DNA from: Streptomyces griseocarneus
GTDB taxonomy: Bacteria > Actinomycetota > Actinomycetes > Streptomycetales > Streptomycetaceae
DNA length: 49,385 nt
Assembly (NCBI GenBank): GCA_003674045.1
Contig: PENC01000035.1
Span: forward strand, 1-49,385
Reading direction: 5' to 3'
The notes beneath the pieces were generated by a model that did not search any database, had not been told where the DNA came from, and worked only from the letters and a program-made list of their open reading frames with translations. Made by a program: the position numbers and the translations under genes. The stretch's first letter is position 1, and each line of letters starts with the position of its first letter. This document shows, one piece after another, positions 49,212 through 49,385 of this stretch.

Positions 49212-49262
49212 CCGTTTCCGTATCGCGCCCGGGCAGCTGTCCGGACATCCCCGAGGCCCTAA
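49207..49262 (-). pseudogene. 3' tail of a minus-strand gene cut off by the right IS
   Basis: Upstream of the terminator, one minus-strand frame reads RASGMSGQLPGRDTETD and then TGA (49209-49207) inside the terminator stem. The frame runs right to the IS end at about 49262. The arrangement (coding tail, stop, U-tract hairpin) fits the end of a real gene whose body was removed or separated by the IS. Too short to identify. Confidence 0.35.
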
Positions 49263-49267
49263 CAACG

Positions 49268-49385
49268 GCTAACAGAATGAGGTTGGTTGATGCTGGTGGC
49301 CGTGTCTGGCATGCGGGTTGTGCGTTGTCCGGCTCGTGGGGGCATCGCCGTGGATCGTGTCGGATGAGCTGTGGGAGCGGGTCGA
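49268..49385 (+). mobile_element. IS5-like element, right-edge copy (partial)
   Basis: GCTAACAGAA at 49268-49277 matches the left-edge copy and is followed by a transposase N-terminus that leaves the window. The two copies point outward in opposite directions. The exact left terminus probably lies between 49258 and 49268. Confidence 0.55.
49336..49385 (+). CDS. IS5-family transposase, N-terminal fragment (runs off window)
   Basis: From a GTG at 49336 (or TTG 49318) the reading GASPWIVSDELWERV follows and is open to the end. P-W-I-V-S-D-E-L-W-E-R-V matches the standard N-terminus of this transposase group and the left-edge fragment (P-W-V-V-T-D-D-L-W-G-R-F). The two differ at several positions, so they are related but not identical elements. 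Confidence 0.6.
   Translation, partial: MGASPWIVSDELWERV

Noticed and set aside
1..49385. Whole window as a composite transposon.
   Set aside because: 49 kb is far too large, it contains housekeeping-type genes (gap, bioNYM), and the two transposases differ in sequence.
1..49385. CRISPR arrays, toxin-antitoxin pairs or known phage-defence genes.
   Set aside because: No repeat-spacer pattern and no recognisable defence domains were seen on either strand.

Overview
The window is actinobacterial and almost certainly from Streptomyces. It is very GC-rich and has many GTG and TTG starts behind AGGAG-type ribosome sites. The secreted hydrolases, a HelR-type RNA polymerase ATPase, a long-form gap gene and three genes with a rare TTA (bldA) codon near the 5' end all fit that genus. 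Decayed genes and IS elements at both ends suggest a chromosome arm rather than the core. Both ends stop inside the 5' end of an IS5-like transposase gene, so the window may be a whole contig broken at IS copies. I found no tRNA, rRNA or CRISPR array.

Layout. 1-6.8 kb is an eroded zone: an IS end, a 642-residue protein I cannot identify, relics of a maleylpyruvate-isomerase-like gene, two phage structural genes and a type III polyketide synthase, a 19-bp inverted repeat, and three intact small genes (two secreted proteins and a P-loop kinase). 6.9-14.3 kb holds six genes in a row on the minus strand (two APC permeases, an SDR, a zinc alcohol dehydrogenase, an acetyltransferase and a TTA-containing unknown). 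They face a cytochrome P450 and a GNAT gene across a shared 417-bp control region. 16.8-19.2 kb is helR with a promoter built into a palindrome. 19.4-21.8 kb has a cupredoxin relic and a MarR/ABC-2 efflux operon. 22.9-24.8 kb is a biotin ECF transporter (bioN-bioY-bioM).

24.8-32.7 kb carries a lipoprotein, an NnaR-like HemD/winged-helix regulator, a TTA-containing acyl-CoA oxidase, an erythromycin-esterase-type hydrolase, a HypX-like protein with no hydrogenase beside it, and a methyltransferase. 33-41 kb has a secreted protein, gap, ridA, an amidohydrolase/glutamine-synthetase-like pair resembling a split fungal FluG, a small zinc-ribbon protein, a luciferase-like oxidoreductase and a conserved unknown. 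41-49 kb is rich in exported enzymes: NodB-type deacetylase, serine protease, possible chagasin-like inhibitor, G1 glutamic peptidase, an ABC exporter with a TTA codon, and a GH6 cellulase. A minus-strand terminator and gene tail cut off by the right-hand IS close the window.

How the genes work together. Clear functional units are bioNYM, marR-ABC, the amidohydrolase/GS pair and the exported-hydrolase group. The six-gene cluster plus P450 looks like an uptake-and-modification pathway under bldA control, but its substrate cannot be read from sequence.
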